Of a DNA stretch of 8,586 nt, positions 1-6,473 are shown one piece after another. The notes beneath the pieces are model-generated. The model saw only the letters and a program-made list of their open reading frames with translations. It had not been told where the DNA came from and did no database searches. The position numbers and the translations under genes were made by a program. The DNA comes from a bacterium (lineage in GTDB: Bacteria; Verrucomicrobiota; Verrucomicrobiia; Limisphaerales; J093): the NCBI GenBank assembly GCA_021784265.1, contig JAJXTA010000089.1, forward strand, positions 1 through 8,586. The letters run 5' to 3'. Within the stretch, counting starts at the first letter, position 1; every line of letters starts with the position of its first letter.

Positions 1-1231
1 GGCTCATCCGGAAGATGGGCAGCAGCAGCGCGATCACGATGAAGCCGACCAGGGCGCCGACCACCAGAATCAGCGCCGGCGCCAGCAGCGAGATCAACAC
101 CTTGGTCCGACCGCGCATGTGACGTTCCTCGATCTCGGCCACCTTGAGCAGCATCTGGTCCAGCCGGCCGGTTTCTTCCCCGACGTTGATCATCTGGATG
201 GCGGTCTTGGAGAAGAGGCCCAATTTGCGGAGGGGCGCGGCCAACGAGTCGCCGCCACGGGTTTCTTCGGCCACCCGGGCGATCAGGGCGGACAGCACCA
301 AATTACCAATGGTGCTCTCCACGATCTTCAGTGCCGGCAGGAGGGAGACCCCGCTCTGCACCAGCGTCCCCAAGGTGCGCGAAAGCCGGCTCAAGGCGGC
401 GGCGCGGAAGACGCTGCCCATCAACGGCAGGCGCAGTTTCGTGCTGTCCCACGCTCGGGCGCCCGCCGCCGAGCGGACATACCAGCGGCCGGAGGCGAAG
501 AGCCCCGCGGCGACCAGCAGGACGCCGGGCCAGTAGTGATGCAGGAAGCCGCTGACGCGCAAGAGGATCACCGTGGGCAAGGGGAGCACTTGCAGCATCT
601 CCTCCAGCATGCTGAACAGGCGCGGCAACACCACCGTGAGCAGGATGGTGACGGTGAAGACCCCGAACCCGAGGACGAACACCGGGTAGGCCACCGCCGC
701 CACCACCTCGCCGCGGACCTCGTCCTCGTGCTCGAGGAGCGCCGCCAGGTCGGTCATGATCTTGGGTAAGGCCCCGGCTTCCTCCCCCACGCGGACCATG
801 CTGGCGTAAAGGTGATCGAAGACGCGTGGATGTTCCTCCATCGCCGCCGAGAGCGCCGCGCCGGTGCGGACGGACTCGGCCAGCCGCACGATCACCGTCC
901 GCAACGCCGGGTTGGGTTCTTCCTCGCCCAGGCCGGTGAGTGCCTGGGGGATGGGAATGCCGGCCTCCAGCAGCGCCGCCATCTCCCGCGTGAAGGCGGT
1001 CAGCTCTTTGCGTCGAATACCTGTGCCCCAGCGCCAGCCGGCGGCGCGGCGAGCCGGCCCGAGCGGAACTGCCGGGACGGCTTGCCCTGTCGGGGCACAG
1101 CCTTCGAGTCGGGAGGGGAACAGTCCGCGCTGGCTGAGCTCTCGCAGGGCGCTGCGTCGGTCGGCCGCCTCGATCACGCCTTCCACCGCGGCGCCGCCCG
1201 CCTCCAGGGCTTGATACCGGAAGGTCGTCAT
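1..1231 (-). CDS. gspF: Type II secretion / type IV pilus inner-membrane platform protein, GspF/PilC family (3' end cut by window edge)
   Basis: This is the polytopic inner-membrane protein that couples the cytoplasmic assembly ATPase to pilin or pseudopilin assembly. Translating the minus strand from the ATG at 1231 gives 410 uninterrupted codons to the window edge. The two-fold GspF repeat is visible: LLEAGIPIPQAL (about 87-98) with VGEEAG (148-153), repeated as LVQSGVSLLPAL (about 290-301) with VGEETG (350-355). Hydrophobic segments lie near 179-201, 226-246 and 378-404. The last residues seen, LLLPIFRMS, match the usual C-terminus of the family, so probably only a few residues are missing. 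The start codon overlaps the stop of the upstream ATPase gene (ATGA), and a GGGGGAA ribosome-binding site lies 8 nt upstream. The family is certain. GspF (secretion) versus PilC (pilus) cannot be settled without the downstream genes. Confidence 0.93.
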   Translation of the reverse strand, partial: MTTFRYQALEAGGAAVEGVIEAADRRSALRELSQRGLFPSRLEGCAPTGQAVPAVPLGPARRAAGWRWGTGIRRKELTAFTREMAALLEAGIPIPQALTGLGEEEPNPALRTVIVRLAESVRTGAALSAAMEEHPRVFDHLYASMVRVGEEAGALPKIMTDLAALLEHEDEVRGEVVAAVAYPVFVLGFGVFTVTILLTVVLPRLFSMLEEMLQVLPLPTVILLRVSGFLHHYWPGVLLVAAGLFASGRWYVRSAAGARAWDSTKLRLPLMGSVFRAAALSRLSRTLGTLVQSGVSLLPALKIVESTIGNLVLSALIARVAEETRGGDSLAAPLRKLGLFSKTAIQMINVGEETGRLDQMLLKVAEIEERHMRGRTKVLISLLAPALILVVGALVGFIVIALLLPIFRMS

Positions 1232-2823
1232 TCCGTCAGTTCCCCCGACACGACCCGGACGACCTCATCCAACGTGGTGGTGCCGTCGGCCGCCTTGCCC
1301 AGCGCGTCCTGCTGCATCGTCACCATCCCGCGTTGTGCGACGGTCTTGAGCTCGGCGCTGGAGCGCTTGTGCAGGATCAGTTCCCGCAGCTCGCTGTTGA
1401 GGGCCAGGAGCTCGAAGATGCCGATGCGCCCCCGATAGCCGGTGCCCCGGCAGGCCTCACAACCGGCGCCGGCGTAAAACGGGCCGGCGAGGGCGTCGGT
1501 GGTGAACTCGCTCAACCGGGCGCGGAGCGCCGCGGGCACCGGCGCCGCCTGTTTGCAGTCGGTGCAGATGCGGCGAACCAGCCGTTGCGCCAACACGCCT
1601 TCCAGGGAGGAGGAGATGAGGAAGGCTTCCACCCCCATGTCCAACAGCCGGGTCACGGCCCCCACCGAGTCGTTGGTGTGCAGGGTGCTGAACACCTGGT
1701 GGCCGGTCAGCGCCGCCCGAATCGCGATCTCGGCGGTCTCGGAATCGCGGATCTCGCCGACCATGACGACGTCCGGATCCTGGCGGAGGATGGACCGCAG
1801 CCCCGTGGCGAACGTGAAGTCGCGATTCGGGCGCACGGGGATTTGCGCCACGCCCGCCAGCTCGTACTCGACCGGGTCCTCGATGGTGAGAATTTTCTTC
1901 TCAGGCGTATAAATTCCGCTGAGAATCGAGTAGAGGGTGGTGGTCTTGCCGCTGCCGGTGGGGCCGGTGGCCAGGAAGAGTCCGTGCGGCTTGCCCACCA
2001 GCCGGGTCAAGAGCGTGGCCCGTTGCGGGTCCAGCCCCAGCTCGACCGCGGTGAGCAGTTTTCCGTTCTTCTCCAGCAGCCGCAGCACCATGCTTTCCCC
2101 GTAGATCGTGGGCATGGTGCCGACCCGGATATCGACGCGCGCGCCCCGGTGGTGGATCTGGATGTGACCATCTTGGGGCATGAACCGTTCGGCGATGTTC
2201 ATGTCGGCCATGATCTTGACGCGGGAGACCAAGGCCGCGTGGAGCTGCTTGGGGGGAGGGGGGCGTTGCTGCAACAGGCCGTCGATGCGATACCGCAATT
2301 GGATCGAATCCTCGAAGGGCACCAGGTGAATGTCACTGGCCCGCTCGCGCAGGGCTTCGGCTAAAATGAGGTTGACCAGGTTGATGACCGTCGGCTCGTT
2401 GGCCATCACCTCGATGTCGTGCAGGTTGCGCGTTTCTACCCCCCCGCCCCGGTCCGGGTGCAGGTTCTCGATCATCTGCTCGACCGTCACCTGGTACGAT
2501 TCGGCGATCTTCTCCCCGATCTCCGGGTCCGCGGCTCGGACCTCCTCGACTTCCAGGCCGCTGAGCAGTCGGATATCGTCAATCAGCCGCTCGCTGGCGG
2601 GCTCGGCCGTGGCCACCCGCAGGCGGCCCTGAGCAACCCCCAGGGGGAGGATTCGGTGGCGTTTGACGAATTCTGCTGGCAATAGCCCCGCAGCCTCCGC
2701 CGACACTGCGAGCGCGCCGTTCGTTTCCGGCGGAGTTCCCGCGCCCCCGGGTGGGGCGGCAGGAGCATTATCCCGCTGGGCCTGACGGAGGTTCCCCGTT
2801 GGATCCCCTTTTGGGCTGCTCAT
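1228..2823 (-). CDS. gspE: Type II secretion / type IV pilus assembly ATPase, GspE/PilB family
   Basis: This is a cytoplasmic hexameric ATPase that powers pseudopilus or pilus assembly, 531 aa. Residues 1-40 are a low-complexity Pro/Gly/Ala leader. Residues about 45-120 resemble the T2SSE N-terminal (MshEN-like) domain. The ATPase core carries Walker A GPTGSGKT (287-294), the Asp box TIEDPVEYE (313-321), Walker B DVVMVGEIRD (351-360) and the His box with HTND (382-385). A tetracysteine zinc site is complete: Cys420 and Cys423 (CTDC), Cys455 and Cys458 (CEAC). These features mark an assembly ATPase; a retraction ATPase (PilT) would lack the N-domain and the zinc site. The ATG at 2823 is the only Met start before the conserved region, but it has no good Shine-Dalgarno; GTG at codon 40 is a less likely alternative. 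The stop overlaps the GspF-like start, so the two are one operon. GspE versus PilB is undecided. Confidence 0.95.
   Translation of the reverse strand: MSSPKGDPTGNLRQAQRDNAPAAPPGGAGTPPETNGALAVSAEAAGLLPAEFVKRHRILPLGVAQGRLRVATAEPASERLIDDIRLLSGLEVEEVRAADPEIGEKIAESYQVTVEQMIENLHPDRGGGVETRNLHDIEVMANEPTVINLVNLILAEALRERASDIHLVPFEDSIQLRYRIDGLLQQRPPPPKQLHAALVSRVKIMADMNIAERFMPQDGHIQIHHRGARVDIRVGTMPTIYGESMVLRLLEKNGKLLTAVELGLDPQRATLLTRLVGKPHGLFLATGPTGSGKTTTLYSILSGIYTPEKKILTIEDPVEYELAGVAQIPVRPNRDFTFATGLRSILRQDPDVVMVGEIRDSETAEIAIRAALTGHQVFSTLHTNDSVGAVTRLLDMGVEAFLISSSLEGVLAQRLVRRICTDCKQAAPVPAALRARLSEFTTDALAGPFYAGAGCEACRGTGYRGRIGIFELLALNSELRELILHKRSSAELKTVAQRGMVTMQQDALGKAADGTTTLDEVVRVVSGELTE
1240..1246 (-). 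promoter_or_regulatory. Ribosome-binding site of the GspF-like gene
   Basis: GGGGGAA on the minus strand lies 8 nt before the ATG at 1231, inside the last codons of the upstream ATPase gene. Together with the ATGA overlap it supports the chosen start and translational coupling. Confidence 0.55.
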
Positions 2824-2839
2824 CGCTCAACAACCGCGT

Positions 2840-2855
2840 TGCCGACCAACTGCCA
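2840..2855 (-). promoter_or_regulatory. Weak sigma-54-like -24/-12 candidate before the ATPase gene
   Basis: On the minus strand TGGCAGTTGGTCGGCA keeps the TGGCA and GCA blocks of the sigma-54 consensus (TGGCACG-N4-TTGCA) at the correct spacing, but misses C, G and both T's in between. Transcription would start only a few bases before the ATG at 2823, giving an almost leaderless message. One such match is expected by chance in a GC-rich window of this size, so this is only a candidate. Confidence 0.2.
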
Positions 2856-2871
2856 GATTTGTGAAACCCAG

Positions 2872-2889
2872 TGACACTAATGACACTCA
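2872..2889. repeat. Tandem 9-bp repeat, TGACACTNA x2
   Basis: TGACACTAA is followed directly by TGACACTCA, an exact 7-bp match at a period of 9. The 9-bp period is shared with the TCCTGTNNN clusters 50-190 bp away, so it may belong to the same repeat family. It lies about 50 bp upstream of the ATPase start. Confidence 0.5.
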
Positions 2890-2938
2890 GGAGAGCGATC
2901 AACACCTTTCTGCGCCCGACCCGGGCCAACGGGGGCAA

Positions 2939-3078
2939 ACAGGACGAACAGGATGGGGGCGCGACAGCGCCGCGAAGGCCAGAGCGCGGTGGGGCCTCCG
3001 AAGGGTGGCCAGAACGGGAAGACCGTCAAGGTCAGGGGTGAGGCCGTCGCATCCTGTGATTCCTGTAAATCTTGTCCA
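2939..3078. repeat. Spaced inverted repeat of 9-bp-period TCCTGTNNN motifs
   Basis: The left arm reads ACAGGA-CGA-ACAGGATG (2939-2955). The right arm is its reverse complement apart from the 3-nt spacer: CATCCTGT-GAT-TCCTGT (3050-3066), 14 of 17 positions paired, with 94 bp between the arms. The right arm continues as three 9-mers: TCCTGTGAT, TCCTGTAAA, TCTTGTCCA (3052-3078). Read on the minus strand, the left arm gives TCCTGTTCG, TCCTGTTTG. Such clusters resemble a dispersed intergenic repeat that I associate with Verrucomicrobiota genomes (from memory, not searched). It has no coding capacity and no obvious target-site duplication. Confidence 0.65.
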
Positions 3079-3271
3079 AGCCTCTGGCACCCAGTCCAAG
3101 GCGGTCCCGGTCCGCGCGGTGACCGCAGCCGAAGGAGGAAGCCGCCTGCCCGATCGGGTTTGGGGGAGAGCGGGCCGGCGACGGCCCCCGATGGCATCGC
3201 CCTGAGGGCGCCGCGTGGAGGCGTGGCCGTGGCGGGCGGAGTTCTCGCGTGCCGCCCCGGCCCTCCTCATG

Positions 3272-4699
3272 TCAGGTCGGAGGTTCCGGCCCGGGGTGCA
3301 GTCCGAAGTGCAACAGTTTTTGGCGCATCGTGGTCCGCGTGACGCCGAGCCAACGGGCGGCTTTAGCCTGGTTACCCTTGGCCAACTCGATCGCCCGGGA
3401 AAAGAGTTCCCGTTCCAGGTCCTCGATTACTCGCGCGTGGACATTCTCCAGCTCCCCCTGGCGGGCTTGGGTGAGCAGCTCGGTGAAGTAGGCCCCGAGG
3501 GTCTGGTCGGCGGCGGCCAGGGGTTTGCGGGCGCGGGTGTAAGCCAGGCGGACCTGTTCGGAACTGATCGGGTAGCCGCGGGTCAAGAGGAGCGACTGCC
3601 GCACCACGTTCTCGAGCTCGCGCACGTTGCCCGGCCAGGTCTGGTGCCGCAGGAAGGTGACCGCCTCGGGCAGGATCGTGGTGGGGGCCAGCCCCAATTC
3701 GGCCTCCGACCGCCGCAGAAAGTAGCGCACCAAGTCCGGGATGTCCTCGGCACGCTGGCTGAGCCGCGGCAGGGTGATGGTCACCCCGCTGAGGCGGTAG
3801 AACAGGTCCTCCCGGAATTGCCGGGCTTGCATCGCGGTCTCGAGGTCCTGGTGGGTGGCCGCCAGGACCCGCGCATCGACCGGGATGCGCTCGTTCCCCC
3901 CGACCCGCTGGATATACTTTTCCTGGAGCACCCGCAGGAGCTTGACCTGGGTGCTCGGGCTCAGGTCGCCGATTTCATCCAAGAAAATGGTGCCGTGATG
4001 GGCTTGCTCGAAGCGCCCAATGCGGCGCGCGTGCGCCCCGGTGAAGGCGCCGCGTTCGTGACCAAACAGCTCGCTCTCCAGCAACGGCTCGGGCAAGGCG
4101 GCGCAGTTGACGGCGATAAAGGGTTGGCCGGCCCGCGGGCTGTGCTGATAAATCGCCCGAGCTACCAACTCCTTGCCCGTCCCGGTCTCCCCGCGAATCA
4201 GCACGGTGATCGACGAAGCAGCCACGCGGCCGATCTCCTTGTAAATCGCCTGCATCGCCCGGCTGTTGCCGATGATGGCCGACTGGCTGGGCTCGGCCTC
4301 GCCCAACTCCAGCGGTTCGGACATTAACCGGCTGCTGGCCACCGCCCGGGCGACCAGCTCGAGTAACTCCCCCATGTCGAACGGCTTGAGCAGGTAATCG
4401 TACGCCCCCAGCTTCGTCGCCTCGATGGCCGTTTCGGTGGTGCCGAAGGCGGTCATCATAATGATCGGCAGTTTGGGCTTGGCGGCGTGCAACTGCGCCA
4501 CCAACTCCAACCCCGAGAGGCCCGGCATCCGCAGGTCGGTGATCACCGCGTCGAATTCTTGCTCCTGACCTTGCACCAAGCCTTCGTCGCCCCGCGTGGC
4601 GATGGCCACGTCGTAGCCCTCCGCCTGTAATTCCTTCTTCAGCCCGCCGACAATGCCCGCATCGTCCTCGATCAGCAGAATTCCCGGTTTAGTCTTCAT
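3272..4699 (-). CDS. NtrC-type sigma-54-dependent response regulator (receiver, AAA+, Fis-type HTH)
   Basis: This is a cytoplasmic transcription activator, 475 aa, that remodels sigma-54 RNA polymerase after phosphorylation by its partner kinase. The receiver occupies about 5-120: acidic pocket E11/D12/D13, phosphoacceptor D55, T83, K105. The AAA+ domain spans about 140-380: Walker A GETGTGKE (170-177), the sigma-54-contacting GAFTGA loop intact (217-222), Walker B GTIFLDEIG (236-244), arginine-finger region FREDLFYRL (296-304) and sensor II GNVREL (357-362). A Fis-type helix-turn-helix lies at about 431-467 (AKAARWLGVTRTTMRQKL). The open frame runs upstream to 4939, but that extension is out-of-frame kinase sequence. 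The ATG at 4699 opens MKTKPGILLIEDD, has an AGGA site 5 nt upstream, and overlaps the kinase stop by 11 bp. Its target promoters are not known. Confidence 0.95.
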   Translation of the reverse strand: MKTKPGILLIEDDAGIVGGLKKELQAEGYDVAIATRGDEGLVQGQEQEFDAVITDLRMPGLSGLELVAQLHAAKPKLPIIMMTAFGTTETAIEATKLGAYDYLLKPFDMGELLELVARAVASSRLMSEPLELGEAEPSQSAIIGNSRAMQAIYKEIGRVAASSITVLIRGETGTGKELVARAIYQHSPRAGQPFIAVNCAALPEPLLESELFGHERGAFTGAHARRIGRFEQAHHGTIFLDEIGDLSPSTQVKLLRVLQEKYIQRVGGNERIPVDARVLAATHQDLETAMQARQFREDLFYRLSGVTITLPRLSQRAEDIPDLVRYFLRRSEAELGLAPTTILPEAVTFLRHQTWPGNVRELENVVRQSLLLTRGYPISSEQVRLAYTRARKPLAAADQTLGAYFTELLTQARQGELENVHARVIEDLERELFSRAIELAKGNQAKAARWLGVTRTTMRQKLLHFGLHPGPEPPT

Positions 4700-6056
4700 C
4701 AGAGTCCTCGACGAGCCGGGGCAGGACAATGCCGAACGTGGTCCCGCGACCGACCTCGGTCTTATACTGGAGGGCGCCGCCGTGTTTTTCAACGATCCGC
4801 GCCGCAACCGAGAGGCCGAGCCCAGTGCCGTCTTCCTTCGTGGTGAAGAAGGGATCGAAGAGGCGTGCCTGAACCTCGGGCGGGATCCCTTTGCCTTGGT
4901 CGGCCACCTCCAGGACCACCGCCGGGGTGAGGCGACCACCCAAGCGGGCGGTGGTCACCCGCACCGCCAGTTCGATCCGCCCGGGACCAGCCATGCTCTC
5001 CGCCCCGTTCTGGATGAGGTTGATTAAGACCTGCTCCATTTGGTTGGGGTCGGCCCGCACCCGCACCTCGGGGCCCAGGCTGAGGTCGAGTTGGATGGCC
5101 GCCTTCTCCAACTGCGGCGCCAACAGGCCCCGTACCTTGTTGAGCAGGGCGGCCGGGGCCAGGCTGACCAACTCGGGCTCCGGCGGCCGGGCAAAGTGGA
5201 GAAACCCGCGGACGATGCGCTCCAGCCGGTGGATTTCCTCGTCGATCACCACGGCGTCTTCGTGTTCGGAGGAGCCGTCCGCTAGCGTGCGCTTGAGGCT
5301 GTGGAGTCGCACGTTGATCGCCGTAAGCGGGTTGCGGATTTCGTGGGCCACTCCAGCCGCCAGGGTGCCGAGGGAGGCCAGCTTTTCCTGCCGCTCGATG
5401 ATCGCCCGCGTTTGCACCAGTTGCGCCCGCAGGGGGGCCACCTTGGCGCGGTAAATTGACGTGGTGACCGTCAGCCCGAGCAAGACGATCAAAACCCCCG
5501 ACACCTCGACCAGGTGTTGGAGCCCAACCATCGCCTGATGGGAGTCTTTCATGAACTCGGTCAAGGCGGTCCGCTCCGCCCCCTTCAGCCGGGCGCAGAG
5601 GGCGGCGACCGCCATCGCCTCTGCCTCGACCCCCTGCAGCACCTGGCGCGCGGGCAGGGGCGAGGCCGTCGGGCTCCACTCTTGCAGGACACGGAGGGTC
5701 CGGGCTTCGTAGGTCCCGTACGCGACCTCGATCTCGGCGAGCAGGTCGCGCTCGTGGGGCGAGCCCACAGCCGCCCGTTGGGTGGCGAGCCAGGTCTTGA
5801 GTTTGGCTCCTTGCTCCTGGAAGGCCTTGAGCGTTTGACCGTCCTGGCGCCCCTCGGCGCGCAGGATGATCTCATTCAGGTTGAGCAGGCCTGCCTCCAC
5901 ATGTTCGGCCAAGTGGAAGCTCCCGGCCTGGACGGCGGCGAAGTTGGTCTGCAACTGGCGCAGTTGCTGCCAGGCGGACCGGCCGGCCCAGCCGACCAGT
6001 GTGGCCAAAAGCACCCCGACCATGGCAAAGGCGCCTAAGCGCAGTCGTACGTTCAT
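4689..6056 (-). CDS. NtrB-like membrane sensor histidine kinase
   Basis: This is an inner-membrane sensor kinase, 455 aa, expected to phosphorylate the overlapping NtrC-type regulator. Transmembrane helix 1 is at about 8-26 and helix 2 at about 184-200. The periplasmic part (27-183) looks all-helical, like a four-helix-bundle sensor, with no ligand motif I recognise. The kinase core has the H-box AHEIRNPLTAI with phosphoacceptor His238, the N-box NLIQNGAES (Asn350), DQGKG (386-390), the F-box DPFFTTKEDG (401-410) and GTGLGLS (410-416). There is no PAS or HAMP domain of note; the helix after TM2 (about 201-230) leads straight into the dimerisation helix. The protein has only two membrane helices, unlike PilS with six, so it is not simply PilS despite the nearby pilus-type genes. 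It ends in an acidic DSDED tail whose codons overlap the regulator start. No strong Shine-Dalgarno precedes the ATG at 6056. Confidence 0.94.
   Translation of the reverse strand: MNVRLRLGAFAMVGVLLATLVGWAGRSAWQQLRQLQTNFAAVQAGSFHLAEHVEAGLLNLNEIILRAEGRQDGQTLKAFQEQGAKLKTWLATQRAAVGSPHERDLLAEIEVAYGTYEARTLRVLQEWSPTASPLPARQVLQGVEAEAMAVAALCARLKGAERTALTEFMKDSHQAMVGLQHLVEVSGVLIVLLGLTVTTSIYRAKVAPLRAQLVQTRAIIERQEKLASLGTLAAGVAHEIRNPLTAINVRLHSLKRTLADGSSEHEDAVVIDEEIHRLERIVRGFLHFARPPEPELVSLAPAALLNKVRGLLAPQLEKAAIQLDLSLGPEVRVRADPNQMEQVLINLIQNGAESMAGPGRIELAVRVTTARLGGRLTPAVVLEVADQGKGIPPEVQARLFDPFFTTKEDGTGLGLSVAARIVEKHGGALQYKTEVGRGTTFGIVLPRLVEDSDED
4705..4709 (-). promoter_or_regulatory. Ribosome-binding site that fixes the start of the NtrC-type regulator
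   Basis: GAGGA on the minus strand lies 5 nt before the ATG at 4699, within the last codons of the kinase gene. It favours the 475-aa protein over the longer open frame that begins at 4939. Confidence 0.6.
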
Positions 6057-6103
6057 CGAATGAGCCGTTAGTAATCTGTGGTGGCTTCCGTCTCACCACC
6101 CCA

Positions 6104-6124
6104 AGCGGGCGAGCCGCGCCCGCT
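6104..6124. promoter_or_regulatory. Perfect 7-bp inverted repeat, possible activator-binding site or leader hairpin
   Basis: AGCGGGC and GCCCGCT flank a 7-nt spacer. The centre (6114) lies about 58 bp before the kinase start and about 60 bp upstream of the plus-strand sigma-54-like site. NtrC-type proteins bind dyads upstream of -24/-12 promoters, so this is a candidate site; an RNA hairpin in the kinase leader is the alternative. Confidence 0.35.
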
Positions 6125-6173
6125 CGGTGTGCAACTAGTTGGCGCGTAACCGCGCGGAGAATAGGCCACCGGT

Positions 6174-6189
6174 TGGCATAAAGCCAGCT
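6174..6189 (+). promoter_or_regulatory. Sigma-54-like -24/-12 promoter candidate for the receiver/HPF operon
   Basis: TGGCATAAAGCCAGCT has the TGGCA block and the GC dinucleotide at the exact sigma-54 spacing (GG at -24, GC at -12), but the -12 block reads CAGCT where TTGCA is expected. Predicted start is near 6200, about 270 nt before the first receiver gene. TGGC-5 nt-GCCA is also a small dyad, so it could be a protein site instead. Confidence 0.3.
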
Positions 6190-6228
6190 AAATGAAACGT
6201 GGCTTGATGCAGCCTGCGGCGATTAGAC

Positions 6229-6244
6229 AACAATCCGTGTGCCA
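6229..6244 (-). promoter_or_regulatory. Sigma-54-like -24/-12 promoter candidate for the kinase/regulator operon
   Basis: The minus strand reads TGGCACACGGATTGTT: the -24 block TGGCAC is perfect and TTG of the -12 block is at the right spacing, but the normally conserved C of TTGC is T. Predicted start near 6217 gives a leader of about 160 nt to the kinase ATG. If active, it would suggest autoregulation by the NtrC-type protein. Confidence 0.3.
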
Positions 6245-6340
6245 ATGTGTGACGTGTGCGGATGATTTCCCATTTTGGCCAGTGCCTGGCCGAGATCGCG
6301 GGCCAACCCCATGGGCCATCCATCCTGGGAAGGAGCGGAC

Positions 6341-6366
6341 CCAGGCGATGGGACGCCAGGCGATGG
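6341..6366. repeat. Direct repeat CCAGGCGATGG x2, 15-bp period
   Basis: Two identical 11-bp copies lie at 6341-6351 and 6356-6366, separated by 4 bp. The first copy overlaps the right arm of the CCTGGG/CCCAGG dyad. The repeat lies about 110 bp upstream of the first receiver gene in non-coding DNA, so it may be a pair of protein-binding sites or a recent slippage duplication. Confidence 0.5.
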
Positions 6367-6453
6367 CGGGTGAGGGCGGGTCCCAAGGGGGTGGTGTGGC
6401 GGGTGTGGAGCGCTGATCCAGGACCCGGCCCCCGTCCGACCAGGCACTGCGCC

Positions 6454-6461
6454 GAGGGGAG
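6454..6461 (+). promoter_or_regulatory. Ribosome-binding site of the first receiver gene
   Basis: GAGGGGAG lies 12 nt before the ATG at 6474, a somewhat long but acceptable spacing. No other Shine-Dalgarno is seen closer to the start. Confidence 0.4.
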
Positions 6462-6473
6462 CCAAGCGGCAAC

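Larger units (their letters stand above)
2824..3271. other. Gene-free intergenic region with interspersed short repeats
   Basis: These 448 bases separate the ATPase start from the NtrC-type regulator stop. I see no supportable gene: open frames exist on both strands, but they read through the repeats and give Arg/Pro-rich translations without any domain. It holds a 9-bp tandem repeat (2872-2889), the two arms of a spaced inverted repeat (2939-2955 and 3050-3066), and several small GC-rich dyads, e.g. GGGCC-6 nt-GGCCC near 3174-3189. No convincing U-tract terminator follows the regulator gene. The gap suggests that the secretion pair and the two-component pair are separate transcription units. 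Confidence 0.6.
6057..6473. promoter_or_regulatory. Divergent intergenic regulatory region between the kinase operon and the receiver/HPF operon
   Basis: These 417 bases have no supportable gene; short frames such as 6192-6416 (+) encode no recognisable protein. They must hold the promoters of both divergent units. Perfect inverted repeats: GTGGTG/CACCAC (6078-6083, 6094-6099), AGCGGGC/GCCCGCT (6104-6110, 6118-6124), GCGCG/CGCGC (6142-6146, 6151-6155), GGCCAG/CTGGCC (6277-6282, 6286-6291) and CCTGGG/CCCAGG (6324-6329, 6340-6345). A direct repeat lies at 6341-6366 and sigma-54-like sites at 6174-6189 (+) and 6229-6244 (-). A plus-strand transcript would have a long leader of about 270 nt. Confidence 0.55.

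Noticed and set aside
119..769. Plus-strand open frame of 216 codons
   Set aside because: It is antisense to the GspF-like gene, is rich in Gln/His/Gly/Arg and has no domain; long shadow frames are common opposite GC-rich genes.
1333..2364. Plus-strand open frame of 343 codons
   Set aside because: It lies fully antisense to the ATPase gene, whose Walker, Asp, His and tetracysteine motifs are all intact.
3080..3095. TGGCAC near 3085 as another sigma-54 -24 element
   Set aside because: No GC dinucleotide at the required -12 spacing.
2861..3342. Small open frames on both strands in the gap between the ATPase and regulator genes
   Set aside because: Their length is explained by the 9-bp-period repeats and high GC; translations are Arg/Pro/Gly-rich with no domain, and overlapping frames are open on both strands.
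3215..4327. Plus-strand open frame of 370 codons
   Set aside because: It is antisense to the NtrC-type regulator and has no recognisable motif.
4700..4939. N-terminal extension of the NtrC-type regulator to 555 aa
   Set aside because: The extra 80 residues are out-of-frame kinase sequence (Arg/Ser/Pro-rich). The receiver begins at MKTKPGILLIEDD with its own AGGA site.
6237..6258. Three GTGTG copies as a repeat array
   Set aside because: Copies are only 5 bp and spaced unevenly (10 and 7 bp); one is part of the minus-strand sigma-54-like -24 block.
6192..6416. 74-codon plus-strand frame starting just after the sigma-54-like site
   Set aside because: No Shine-Dalgarno, no conserved pattern, and several competing frames on both strands; kept as leader or regulatory DNA.
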